The notes beneath the pieces are model-generated. The model saw only the letters and a program-made list of their open reading frames with translations. It was not told the origin of the DNA and ran no database searches. Positions 16,033-24,511 of a stretch of 63,818 bases of DNA are shown piece by piece. The DNA is from Candidatus Nitrosopelagicus sp. (GTDB taxonomy: Archaea; Thermoproteota; Nitrososphaeria; Nitrososphaerales; Nitrosopumilaceae). The DNA is taken from the NCBI GenBank assembly GCA_028345575.1, contig JAOMDR010000004.1, positions 1 to 63,818 on the forward strand. Direction: 5' to 3'. Positions within the stretch are counted from its first letter, which is position 1. Each line of letters opens with the position of its first letter. A program made the translations under genes and the position numbers.

Positions 16033-16870
16033 ATGCCTTTTTGTTATTTATGTTAGCTACCATTATCTTTCCATCTAACCCTGAAAATTCTTTTTGAATT
16101 CTTGATTTATTCTTTTTTTCCGTAATTGCAATTATCGAAGGGCCGTTACCTGAAATTGTTGCACATAGTGCACTTTTCTCCATTAATTTCATAATCAAAT
16201 TTGGGTCTGAATTTAAAATTGCTGTTGTTGCAATTCCGTTTAATATTGCTGCATTCCAATAATCTGAGTTTTTTGCTAATTGCCAGGATTTTTCAAATGC
16301 ATCTTTAAACTCTTTCAATTTTTTTAAATTACCTCTTTTCCTTGATTTTGGTAAAAATATTATTGCTTGTAGTTCTTTTGGAGCTAATTCTCTATGCAAT
16401 AATTTCATCTTCAAATTATCTGTTACATTAAAACCTCCAAAATGACATGCACATGCATCATCATAGGCACCAGTTATACTGACTTTTGTTTGAATTGATG
16501 TTTTTGCACCTAATTTCAAAACTTCATCATCACTCATAGTCTTCCCAAAAGCTTTTGCGCATGATAATATGACTGCGGATGAAATTGCGCTAGAGCTCTT
16601 TAATCCGTATCCTGTAGGGATATTTGATTTAAAATCTAATTCTAATTTTGTATTATCTAAAATTTTTTTTGGAATCATATTTTCAATTAATTTATTTATT
16701 AAACGTGAACTAATTGTCTTATTTTCCGATGTGATATGAATTCCATTTCCTTCTCTTTTTCTTAATGTTGTTTCCACAAACGTATCAATTCCTAATGTTG
16801 ACCCTCTCCCTATGGCAATTGCATTTACTATCGAAACTGCACCATATACCTTCGCTACAACTTGTGTCAT
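16016..16870 (-). CDS. Shikimate kinase, archaeal GHMP type
   Basis: 284 residues of the GHMP kinase fold, unrelated to bacterial AroK. The phosphate-binding loop is IPTGYGLKSSSAISSAVILS near 90-110. The C-terminal GHMP motif ATISGNGPSIIAI is near 235. The start overlaps the aroE stop (TGATG) and its 3' end overlaps aroA, so the three genes are tightly coupled. It phosphorylates shikimate at O3. Confidence 0.94.
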   Translation of the reverse strand: MTQVVAKVYGAVSIVNAIAIGRGSTLGIDTFVETTLRKREGNGIHITSENKTISSRLINKLIENMIPKKILDNTKLELDFKSNIPTGYGLKSSSAISSAVILSCAKAFGKTMSDDEVLKLGAKTSIQTKVSITGAYDDACACHFGGFNVTDNLKMKLLHRELAPKELQAIIFLPKSRKRGNLKKLKEFKDAFEKSWQLAKNSDYWNAAILNGIATTAILNSDPNLIMKLMEKSALCATISGNGPSIIAITEKKNKSRIQKEFSGLDGKIMVANINNKKAYVHEL

Positions 16871-17691
16871 CAGAAACCTCCTAGAATAGATCTTTTCATT
16901 ATTTCATATGGTGCTTTTTTATCTAACCAAATTTCAAATGAACGTATTGCCTGTCCAAGTAGCATTTCATATCCAAAAATAATTTTACAGTTTTTTTCTT
17001 TTGCTTTATTTATCAAATCTGTTTTTACTGGTTTGTAAACTATATCATAAACTGTTGTTTCTTCAGTAAAAAATTTTACAGGTATTATATTTTTTTCATT
17101 TTTTAATCCTAATGATGATGTATTTACTATAAAATCAAAATCTGAGTCAAGTTCATTCATCTCTTCAATCGTTTTTGATGATGCATTTAATCCTAATTCA
17201 TTTGAAAATTCTGCCAATTCATCACCGTTATTTTTTGTTCTATTGACAATTGTAACATTTTTTGCATTTTCTTTTTGAAATCCTGTTACAATTGCCCTTG
17301 CTGCTCCTCCTGCACCAAGCAGTAGAATTTTTGAATCTTTAATTTTTATATCTTTTCTTTTAATTGGTTCTAAGAATCCGTCCATGTCTGTGTTAAACCC
17401 TCTTAGTATTCCGTCATCATTAAGAACTGTATTTGCTGCACCAATTTTTTTACAATTCTCATCCACATTGTCCAGATATTTCATCATTTCAACTTTGTGA
17501 GGTATTGTTACATTAAATCCTGAAATGTTGATTCTTTTTAAAGATTCTATGGCTGTAGCCAAGTCCCCCTGAATTACTCTATACGCAATGTATGTACATT
17601 CCATTTCCAGTTCTCTATATGCTGCATTATGTATTGTTGGTGATAATGAATGGTCGATTGGGTCTCCAATTACCGCATATGTCTTCAACAT
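16870..17691 (-). CDS. aroE: Shikimate dehydrogenase
   Basis: NADPH-dependent reduction of 3-dehydroshikimate. 273 residues. The substrate site GDPIDHSLSPTIHNAAY is at the N-terminus, with FNVTIPHKVEMMKYLD (catalytic Lys) near 60-75. NADP fold: ILLLGAGGAARAIVTGF near 125, followed by IVNRTK, whose Asn-Arg-Thr favours NADP. First gene of the aroE-shikimate kinase-aroA unit. Confidence 0.96.
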   Translation of the reverse strand: MLKTYAVIGDPIDHSLSPTIHNAAYRELEMECTYIAYRVIQGDLATAIESLKRINISGFNVTIPHKVEMMKYLDNVDENCKKIGAANTVLNDDGILRGFNTDMDGFLEPIKRKDIKIKDSKILLLGAGGAARAIVTGFQKENAKNVTIVNRTKNNGDELAEFSNELGLNASSKTIEEMNELDSDFDFIVNTSSLGLKNEKNIIPVKFFTEETTVYDIVYKPVKTDLINKAKEKNCKIIFGYEMLLGQAIRSFEIWLDKKAPYEIMKRSILGGF

Positions 17692-17782
17692 ATTTTCAAT
17701 TATTTTTGGATTGATATAACCTATTCATTGGTAAAAAAAATTTTCATAGCAAAAATTAATTCTACCAAATAATAAAAAAAGT

Positions 17783-18562
17783 ATGTATAAAATCACTTTT
17801 TTGATCATTATTTTAATTGGAATCTCATTAACTCCTCTCTCATTTTCAGAAGGTATCCCTGAATGGGTAAAAAATACTGCTTCTTGGTGGTCTGAAAGAC
17901 AAATATCTCAAACTGAATTTACTAATGGGTTGGAATTTTTAATAAATGAAGGAATTATTTACATTCCTCCCGCAGACCCTGGAATTCCTGGACCTGACAA
18001 AACTATCCCGGATTGGGTTAGAAATACAGCTGGTTGGTGGTCTGATGGAAAAATACCTGATTCCGGATTTATTAATGCGATGAAGTATTTGATTGAAATT
18101 GGAATAATTGAAATTGATGCATCTAGCCCTGAAATAATTGAAGAAAAAACTATTGAAGAAATACCTGAAACTCCAGCTATAACTGGGGTGCCTTTGATTT
18201 TGTTACTTGAAGGATATGATACTGTAACGCCCGAGAAAAAATTTGTTTTGGACATTTTAGTTTTTAATGCTGAAAAATATCCTAATGGATCACCAACTTT
18301 CAACAGAAATGCTGATTATTCTATAGATGGTGTTAATGTAGAACTTGAATTACACAATGAGGAGGAATTAATTCACACTTTTTCTGGAGCCACTAAAGAT
18401 GGATTTTTCCGTTATGAAATATTGGCACGTGAAACTACTCAAGATGGTACGTTATGGATGATAAATAATCTGTACACTGTTTATGTATCTGTATCATTAG
18501 ATGGACAAACTACCGAAAAGATTCATGAATTTTATGGAACTTCAAATTATGATAGAGGCTAA
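17783..18562 (+). CDS. Secreted protein with two WVKNTAxWWS repeats
   Basis: 259 residues with an N-terminal signal peptide (hydrophobic ITFLIIILIGISLTPLSF, then a likely cut after SEG). Two repeats follow: IPEWVKNTASWWSERQIS (about 24-41) with a helical EFTNGLEFLINEGII tail, and IPDWVRNTAGWWSDGKIP (about 75-92) with FINAMKYLIEIGII. The C-terminal 120 residues look like a beta-sandwich with no motif I can name. The same Trp-rich repeat occurs in many secreted thaumarchaeal proteins (recalled, not checked). It overlaps the convergent aroD by 4 nt, which isolates it functionally from the aro genes. Confidence 0.8.
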   Translation: MYKITFLIIILIGISLTPLSFSEGIPEWVKNTASWWSERQISQTEFTNGLEFLINEGIIYIPPADPGIPGPDKTIPDWVRNTAGWWSDGKIPDSGFINAMKYLIEIGIIEIDASSPEIIEEKTIEEIPETPAITGVPLILLLEGYDTVTPEKKFVLDILVFNAEKYPNGSPTFNRNADYSIDGVNVELELHNEEELIHTFSGATKDGFFRYEILARETTQDGTLWMINNLYTVYVSVSLDGQTTEKIHEFYGTSNYDRG

Positions 18563-19221
18563 TTTTCTAAAGATTTTATCTCATCAACACTAAATTGTCC
18601 CGGAGCTATTGCTTTTCCTAATGATACATATGTGAATGGACTTCCTAAATGTAAACACAGTATTCTTGAAAATTTACCTTGGTCTCCCATACAAAATGCC
18701 ACAGTTTTGTCCTTTGATTTGATGGAATAAAGTGATAGTAATCTTGAAGCATCTGATACGTTCTTTGCTACAGTCACAATTTTCACGACATTTGAAAATT
18801 TCCTCATTTTATTGAATCTAGATTTTAACTGTGATTCATTAGGTGTTTTTTTAAAATCATGCCATGAAATCAACAATTTACATTTAGTTTTCTTCAAATA
18901 CACTGCAAGTTTCTTATCTTTTTGAATTGTATTAAATTCAACATCTAGTAAAAATGGGTTATATTCTGCAATTAATCTCAAAATTGATTTTCTTTCATCT
19001 TCTTTTCCTATGAATAGTCCTCCTTCTGATTTTGGACGTAACGTGCATACGCATCTTGATAGACTTTTCTTAGAATTTTCTAAAACAATTGGTATATCTG
19101 ATTTCTTCAAATAATCGAAACGTATTTCTGCAAAATCTGATTTTGACAGTGCTTTTTTTAGAATTATTTTCAGTTTTTTTGGATTCTTCTCACCAATTGA
19201 TACACAGGTCTTATACTTCAT
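18559..19221 (-). CDS. aroD: 3-dehydroquinate dehydratase, type I
   Basis: 220 residues. Type I markers are visible: AEIRFDYL (substrate-binding Glu and Arg), LISWHDFKKTP (catalytic His) and VVKIVTVAKN (Schiff-base Lys). It dehydrates 3-dehydroquinate to 3-dehydroshikimate. The start overlaps the DHQ synthase II stop by one base. It is the last gene of the ADH synthase-DHQ synthase II-aroD unit. Confidence 0.95.
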   Translation of the reverse strand: MKYKTCVSIGEKNPKKLKIILKKALSKSDFAEIRFDYLKKSDIPIVLENSKKSLSRCVCTLRPKSEGGLFIGKEDERKSILRLIAEYNPFLLDVEFNTIQKDKKLAVYLKKTKCKLLISWHDFKKTPNESQLKSRFNKMRKFSNVVKIVTVAKNVSDASRLLSLYSIKSKDKTVAFCMGDQGKFSRILCLHLGSPFTYVSLGKAIAPGQFSVDEIKSLEN

Positions 19222-20279
19222 TATTTTTCAAGAATATACTCGTCGGCTACTTCCATTCCGAAGTGTCTTCCACTTGCCTCTTTCGAAAATGCCAAAACTG
19301 AATCTCCTTTTTTAAGATGGGTAACTGATACTAACTGTCCATTTGCCTTGACAAATCGTATGGTTTCTGCATCTTGTGCTATAATCCCGCCTATCTCGTT
19401 TCCAACCTTTGCTTTAATCAACAACATTGGTCTTTTTTCAATCTTACATCGACCAATAGCGGCTCTTCGCGCCTTTCCTTTAGAGTTTAGAATCAATACT
19501 TCACTACCTGTCTCTAATTCCGATAGATATTTTGTATTTCCATCCGGTGATAATGTGTAACAGTGAACTGCTCCTGCATTAACCCTAAATGGTCTTGGCG
19601 ATGTAAATGATGAACCTACTGATTCATTGTGAACCAAAAACATGAAATTGGCTCTACTTCCAATTAACATTCCTTCTCCTTTGTGTAACATTGACGCTGT
19701 ATCTACACAAACTCGTTCACCATCTCCTACTTCTTGAATTTCTGTAATCTTTGCAGTTTTCAAATCAAAACTCTTTGTTCCCATATTCACCAAAGTTTCT
19801 TCTACCTCGCCTATGGAGCCTGTTTGAAATATTACTCCGTCAACTCCGACATCTAAAATTGAAAACATCTTTCGAACTTCCTTTTGATTTTTCGCTATTG
19901 TGAATATTTGTGTGTGAATTTTATGTAATTTTGCTATGATATTCTCTAAAGGAATTATCTTCCAATCTTTTACTTCAATAATGACGAAATCAAGTCCTTT
20001 TTTTGCGGTTTCATAAACCCCATCAATATCCTTATTTGATAGAATTTTGAACTGTTTTCCAATTTTTTTACCCTTTATTTTTTTTCCATCTTTTCCAATT
20101 ACAACATAATCTGCATTTGGTGTTGTAAACACAGTTTTCATTTTACTTTTTTTATCTGTGATAGTTTTAGGATCTACGTAGATGTGTTTTACACCTTCAT
20201 TCTCTAAATTTTTTATAAATTTATTTAATTGATTTTTTCCAACCTTTGGTTGGACAATCAAAAGTTTATCAGTTGCCAA
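19221..20279 (-). CDS. 3-dehydroquinate synthase II (archaeal type)
   Basis: 352 residues of the archaeal AroB' family, unrelated to bacterial AroB. It makes 3-dehydroquinate from ADH by NAD-dependent oxidative deamination and cyclisation. Recognisable blocks include VGDGERVCVDTASMLHKGEGMLIGS, PFRVNAGAVHCYTLSPDG and VGNEIGGIIAQDAETIRF. It overlaps the upstream ADH synthase gene by 11 nt, giving the expected two-gene entry to the archaeal shikimate pathway. Confidence 0.94.
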   Translation of the reverse strand: MATDKLLIVQPKVGKNQLNKFIKNLENEGVKHIYVDPKTITDKKSKMKTVFTTPNADYVVIGKDGKKIKGKKIGKQFKILSNKDIDGVYETAKKGLDFVIIEVKDWKIIPLENIIAKLHKIHTQIFTIAKNQKEVRKMFSILDVGVDGVIFQTGSIGEVEETLVNMGTKSFDLKTAKITEIQEVGDGERVCVDTASMLHKGEGMLIGSRANFMFLVHNESVGSSFTSPRPFRVNAGAVHCYTLSPDGNTKYLSELETGSEVLILNSKGKARRAAIGRCKIEKRPMLLIKAKVGNEIGGIIAQDAETIRFVKANGQLVSVTHLKKGDSVLAFSKEASGRHFGMEVADEYILEK

Positions 20280-21054
20280 TTTTCTTTGCCATTTCTTTTG
20301 CAGTTTCTTTTCTGAAAATTATTCCTGCCAATGCTTCTACCATTTTATCTGGTGTTTTATGTGCAAAGATATTTCTTCCATAAGTAACTCCTTTTGCACC
20401 TGCAGTCATTGCATCTTCAGTCATCTGTAAAATATCCAAATCCGTTTTTGATTTTGGACCCCCTGCAATTACCACTGGAACAGGTATACTCTCTGTTACT
20501 TTTTTGAATGAATCAATATCTCCTGTGTACAATGTTTTAACAATATCTGCACCACATTCTGCACCAATTCTTGCAGTATGTGCAACAACTTCCGGGTCAT
20601 GTGGGTCTTTGACATTTTCTCCTCTAGGATACATCATTGCAAGTAATGGAACATTCCATTCATGACATTCTTCTGAAATTTTTCCTAACTGTTCAACCAT
20701 CTCTGGTTCTTCCTTACCGCCAATATTGATGTGTAATGAAACTCCATCTGCTCCTAATCGTATTGCTTCTTTCACAGAACCTGTAAGCATTTTTCTGTTT
20801 GGTGCTAATGATAATGCGGTACTAGATGAAAAGTGGGCTAAAATTCCAACTTTAGTTGGTCTTGGTAATGTCTTGATAATTCCTTTGTTAATTATGATGC
20901 TTGTCAATCCATGATTTTCACATTTGTAAATTACGTCATGTGGTTTTTCTAATCCCTCAATAGGCCCATTGGAAATTCCATGATCCATTGGAATGCAAAG
21001 CATCTTACCTTTTCGCATAATCTTACTTAGTCGAATTTCTGTACCTGTTGCCAT
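20269..21054 (-). CDS. 2-amino-3,7-dideoxy-D-threo-hept-6-ulosonate (ADH) synthase
   Basis: Class I aldolase-type TIM barrel of about 261 residues. MDHGISNGPIEGL near the N-terminus, ADIVKTLYTGD with the Schiff-base Lys, and PVVIAGGPKSKTD near 190. It condenses aspartate semialdehyde with a 6-deoxyhexulose phosphate. I place the start at Met (21054): the next upstream ATG (21093) adds 13 residues not typical of the family, and a minus-strand TATA (21079-21086) ends 25 nt before 21054. Confidence 0.92.
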   Translation of the reverse strand: MATGTEIRLSKIMRKGKMLCIPMDHGISNGPIEGLEKPHDVIYKCENHGLTSIIINKGIIKTLPRPTKVGILAHFSSSTALSLAPNRKMLTGSVKEAIRLGADGVSLHINIGGKEEPEMVEQLGKISEECHEWNVPLLAMMYPRGENVKDPHDPEVVAHTARIGAECGADIVKTLYTGDIDSFKKVTESIPVPVVIAGGPKSKTDLDILQMTEDAMTAGAKGVTYGRNIFAHKTPDKMVEALAGIIFRKETAKEMAKKIGN

Positions 21055-21078
21055 TAGTGATATCTTTGGTATACCATA

Positions 21079-21086
21079 CTTAAAAA
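21079..21086 (-). promoter_or_regulatory. TATA box for the ADH synthase operon
   Basis: The minus strand reads TTTTTAAG, 25 nt before the ATG at 21054. It argues against the ATG at 21093, which lies upstream of the box. Confidence 0.45.
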
Positions 21087-21127
21087 TTGCCAAAAATGCA
21101 AATTTAGGCTCATTTTTTATCTAAGAA

Positions 21128-21136
21128 TTAAATATT
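21128..21136 (+). promoter_or_regulatory. TATA box for mqnC
   Basis: TTAAATATT ends 23 nt before the TTG at 21159, supporting TTG as the start of a leaderless transcript. Confidence 0.5.
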
Positions 21137-21158
21137 AATCTCAAACGATAGATTGTGA

Positions 21159-22277
21159 TTGAGTCAATTAACGCAACAAATCCACTCTAGTGAAATTGGA
21201 GATATTCTAGAAAACTCCCTTAATGGTATCAGACCAAAAAAAGAAGATTATCTAAGATTACTGAAATCTGATGATGTATACCTAATGGGACTCGTTGCTG
21301 GAAATATAACTCGAAAAAAATTTGGGAAAAAAGTATCTTTTGTAAATAACATTATTTTGAATTATACTAACGTCTGTATCACTGATTGTAAATTCTGTGC
21401 ATTTTACAGACCTCCTAATCATGAGGAAGCTTACACCCTAACTTTAGATGAAATTGAAGCTAGAGTAAAAACTGGTTGGGACATGTTCAAAATAAGACAA
21501 GTCCTAATTCAAGGTGGTCATAATCCAAAACTTGGAATTGAATATTATGAAGATTCATTTAAAATGATTCGTTCAAAATTCCCAATGGTTGGTGTACATG
21601 GATTATCTACATCTGAAATTGACATGATTGCCACTGTTGAGAAATCATCAACAAAAGAAATTTTATCAAGATTAAAAGATGCAGGATTACAATCTGTCCC
21701 TGGTGCAGGCGCTGAAATTTTAACTGATTCTGTTAAAGAAATTATTAGTCCAAAAAAAATTGACAGCGATGATTGGATTAGAATAATGAAGGAATCCTTT
21801 GAATTGGGTTTACCTGCTTCTGCAACAATGATGTATGGTCATGTTGAAACTGATAATGATATTGTAGAACATTATGATAAAATTGCTAAACTACAAAAAA
21901 ACCTTAATGGATTTATGGCCTTTATTCCGTGGAGTTTTGAACCAAATAACACCTTAATGCAAAAAGAGGGAACTGTTACAACTGGCGCTGGAGGAATACA
22001 GTTACTAAAAATGATTGCAATCTCTAGAATAATCTTTGATGGTTTAATTGATCACATACAATCATCTTGGTTAACAAATGGTGTTGGTATGGCACAACTA
22101 GCATTACAATATGGTTCTGATGATTTTGGTGGAACCCTAATTGGTGAAGAAGTTGTTTCTTGTACTGGCGCTCGCTCCACTGAATTAACTGATACTCGAA
22201 TCATTGATTCAATCAAGCAAATTGGTTATTCAGCTGAAGAACGTGATAATTTTTATGAAACAGTATCTATGCGTTAA
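21159..22277 (+). CDS. mqnC: Cyclic dehypoxanthinyl futalosine synthase (radical SAM), MqnC
   Basis: 372 residues from a TTG start. The radical SAM cluster is CITDCKFCAFYR (Cys-x3-Cys-x2-Cys). MqnC-like blocks follow: QVLIQGGHNPKLGIEYYED, VPGAGAEILTDSVKEIISPKK, SATMMYGHVET and GFMAFIPWSFEP. In the futalosine pathway it cyclises dehypoxanthinyl futalosine on the way to menaquinone. The related CofH (F420 synthesis) differs in its mid-protein blocks. The convergent ubiD-type gene overlaps its end by 4 nt and could supply a late decarboxylation. Confidence 0.85.
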   Translation: MSQLTQQIHSSEIGDILENSLNGIRPKKEDYLRLLKSDDVYLMGLVAGNITRKKFGKKVSFVNNIILNYTNVCITDCKFCAFYRPPNHEEAYTLTLDEIEARVKTGWDMFKIRQVLIQGGHNPKLGIEYYEDSFKMIRSKFPMVGVHGLSTSEIDMIATVEKSSTKEILSRLKDAGLQSVPGAGAEILTDSVKEIISPKKIDSDDWIRIMKESFELGLPASATMMYGHVETDNDIVEHYDKIAKLQKNLNGFMAFIPWSFEPNNTLMQKEGTVTTGAGGIQLLKMIAISRIIFDGLIDHIQSSWLTNGVGMAQLALQYGSDDFGGTLIGEEVVSCTGARSTELTDTRIIDSIKQIGYSAEERDNFYETVSMR

Positions 22278-23710
22278 ATTCCATATTCAGACCATCTAGA
22301 ATCAACTAACTTTTTAGTCTCATCATCAACCTGAACTTTTTCTTGAATTTCTCTCTCAAATCCTTCTTCTGCTGTCTTTTGTGTTGCATCAATTCCTAAT
22401 TTTGAGCCTAGGTTTACCAATGGTGATGCAGGATCTAGGGTATCTGTTGGCGTTCTATCTATAATTGTAATATCTCTTGCAGCATCTGTTCTGGTTGTAA
22501 TTGCCCAGATAACATCATTCATGTCATGAACATTTACATCTTCATCTACTACGACAAACATCTTTGTTAATGCTAGTTGTCCCATTCCCCATAACCCCAT
22601 CATGACTTTTTTTGCTTGTCCTGGATATCTTTTCTTTATGGAAATTATTGCTAATCCTTGGAACCATCCTGCTGCTGGCATTTCAAAGTCTACAACTTCT
22701 GGATGGAACATTCTAATCATTGGTAAAAATGAACTTGCAATTACTTTTCCAATATATGCATCTTCTAAGATTGGTTTTCCAACAACTGTTGTCAGATAAA
22801 TTGGATTCTTTCTTTGCATAATTCCAGTTAAAGTGAAAGTTGGAAATGGTTCTTTTGGTGTATAGTATCCTGTATGATCTCCAAACGGTCCTTCATCTCT
22901 AATATCTGATGAATCAACATATCCTTCCAAAACAATCTCTGCATTTGCAGGAACCTCTACATCAATTGTTTTACACTTTACCATTTTGATTCCTTTTTTT
23001 CTTGTAATTCCTGCAAAAAGATACTTGTCTAATCCTTCTGGAACAGGAGCAACCGCTGAAAAAACGGTTGCAGGCTCTCCTCCAATTATTATTGCTACTT
23101 CTGTTTTGGTAGATTTTCTCATATCGTGATGTTCTGCACCTCTCTTGTGTTTTTGCCAGTGCATTAAGGCATGAGTACTATCCACAATTTGAATTCTATA
23201 TACACCTAAATTTCTAATTCCTGTTTCAGGATGTTTTGTTGCAGTTAAACCAAATGTAATGAATTTTCCTGCATCTTTATGAAATGATTTTAGAATTGGT
23301 ATGTCATCAAAAGTAGGATTTTCTTTTATTACTTCAGTTACAGGACCGTTCTTTTCTAAACTTGGAAATGAATCACTCATTTTTGAGAGTTCGGGTAATT
23401 TTTTAATTTTATTTAACATTCCCTTTGGAATTTCCATCTTTGACATATCTGCAATTCTTTGTCCAATTTCAGTAAAGTCTGTCGTCTCAAGTGATAATTC
23501 CAATCTCTTCATTGAACCAAACGCATTACCCAGCACCGACATATCATATCCTTTGACATTTTCAAACAGCAATGCAGGTCCTTCATCATACATTGTTCGA
23601 CGTAAGATTTCTGCCAACTCTAATTCTGAATCAACTTGAGTAGAGATTCTTTTCAGTTCTCCAGCTTTTTCTAAAACATCAATTAATTCGTGGATATCTT
23701 CAATTGGCAT
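22274..23710 (-). CDS. UbiD-family prenylated-FMN decarboxylase
   Basis: 478 residues, full length for UbiD. The N-terminal helical part (IHELIDVLEKAGELKRI) is followed by LLFENVKGYDMSVLGNAFGS. GPFGDHTGYYTP is the core block carrying the catalytic acidic residues, with VVGKPILEDAYIGK nearby. It probably decarboxylates an aromatic acid; next to mqnC, 1,4-dihydroxy-6-naphthoate is the best guess (inference). A minus-strand TATA (plus-strand GTATAAG, 23735-23741) ends 25 nt before the ATG. Confidence 0.88.
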   Translation of the reverse strand: MPIEDIHELIDVLEKAGELKRISTQVDSELELAEILRRTMYDEGPALLFENVKGYDMSVLGNAFGSMKRLELSLETTDFTEIGQRIADMSKMEIPKGMLNKIKKLPELSKMSDSFPSLEKNGPVTEVIKENPTFDDIPILKSFHKDAGKFITFGLTATKHPETGIRNLGVYRIQIVDSTHALMHWQKHKRGAEHHDMRKSTKTEVAIIIGGEPATVFSAVAPVPEGLDKYLFAGITRKKGIKMVKCKTIDVEVPANAEIVLEGYVDSSDIRDEGPFGDHTGYYTPKEPFPTFTLTGIMQRKNPIYLTTVVGKPILEDAYIGKVIASSFLPMIRMFHPEVVDFEMPAAGWFQGLAIISIKKRYPGQAKKVMMGLWGMGQLALTKMFVVVDEDVNVHDMNDVIWAITTRTDAARDITIIDRTPTDTLDPASPLVNLGSKLGIDATQKTAEEGFEREIQEKVQVDDETKKLVDSRWSEYGI

Positions 23711-23805
23711 GTGCTACACCTTTTCAAAAAGAAGGTATAAGCCTAACTCGATATTCAATTATGTCTCACAGCAAGAGTTTAATTCTCTTTTTTTGAATAT
23801 GGTTT

Positions 23806-24042
23806 GTGACTGATTCGGACACATGTGGAGTTTGTAAGGGTGTTGGAACAATTGAATTGATTGATTCTCAATGTCCATTTTGTAATGGCACTGGTGAAAA
23901 CTCTACTGCTGCTGAAAGTTATATGAAATCACACATTTGCCAATGCATATTTCTTGATAGAAAGATGTGTCCAATATGTGGTGAGAAATGTCATCATGAT
24001 ACGCCACATAGACCAAAAATTAGAATTAGTCCAATAAATTAA
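23806..24042 (+). CDS. DnaJ-like cysteine-rich zinc-binding protein, 78 aa
   Basis: Starts at GTG, with a TATA-like GTTTAATT (23777-23784) ending 22 nt upstream. The N-terminal half holds CGVCKGVGTIE and CPFCNGTGEN, two CxxCxGxG repeats of the DnaJ central zinc domain. A second zinc site, CQCIF..MCPICGEKCHH, follows. There is no J domain, so this is not a DnaJ. A stand-alone zinc protein of unknown role; it overlaps the convergent hypothetical gene by 4 nt. Confidence 0.78.
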   Translation: MTDSDTCGVCKGVGTIELIDSQCPFCNGTGENSTAAESYMKSHICQCIFLDRKMCPICGEKCHHDTPHRPKIRISPIN

Positions 24043-24416
24043 GGCATAGGTGGAAGTTCGCTTTTTCTTCCATGTCCACCTGAACCAAATTTGCAGTAAA
24101 AACACAAATCTGATTGCATATGTGTTAGATGTTCGATCTGTATTGCTCCAATTTTTAATGCGATTTTTGTGAGAATTTTATACTTTAGTGGCATTGCTGG
24201 AATTACCTCTTTGATGTAAACTTGATAATGGTCTGGACAAAACTTGAGTGTCACGCGTGCAGCATCAGATCCTGCTTCATTGACCTGTTTTGCAAAGTTG
24301 ATCTGTTCTCGGATGTATTCATGTTTTGGACATGGACAATTTTTACCACCTGGGTGTTTATAGGCTGGAGTATTCTTCCAATCAAAATCCGGATATTCTT
24401 TTTCGAAATCATCCAT
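24039..24416 (-). CDS. Uncharacterised Cys/His-containing protein, 125 aa
   Basis: A 125-residue soluble protein. The N-terminal HPGGKNCPCPKHEY and the C-terminal HMQSDLCFYCKFGSGGHGRK could form one metal site brought together by the helical middle. I recognise no family. Conserved-looking Cys/His spacing and its position next to a DnaJ-like zinc protein suggest a metalloprotein; this is inference. Confidence 0.6.
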   Translation of the reverse strand: MDDFEKEYPDFDWKNTPAYKHPGGKNCPCPKHEYIREQINFAKQVNEAGSDAARVTLKFCPDHYQVYIKEVIPAMPLKYKILTKIALKIGAIQIEHLTHMQSDLCFYCKFGSGGHGRKSELPPMP

Positions 24417-24490
24417 TCATTTACTATATTTGTATAATTAATAAAATTAGATCAATAATATGCTCATAGAAACATCATAAGCTAAATAAA

Positions 24491-24506
24491 CACCTCAAAT
24501 GAGGTG
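24491..24506. promoter_or_regulatory. Perfect inverted repeat before the first tail-family gene
   Basis: CACCTCAAATGAGGTG is a 7-bp inverted repeat with a 2-nt centre. It lies between a TATA-like TAAATAAA (24483-24490) and the ATG at 24512. Its right arm contains GAGGTG, a Shine-Dalgarno-like string 5 nt before the ATG. If transcription starts upstream it could hide the ribosome site; if the TATA at 24483 is used the site is an operator in the core promoter. Confidence 0.45.
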
Positions 24507-24511
24507 AAATT

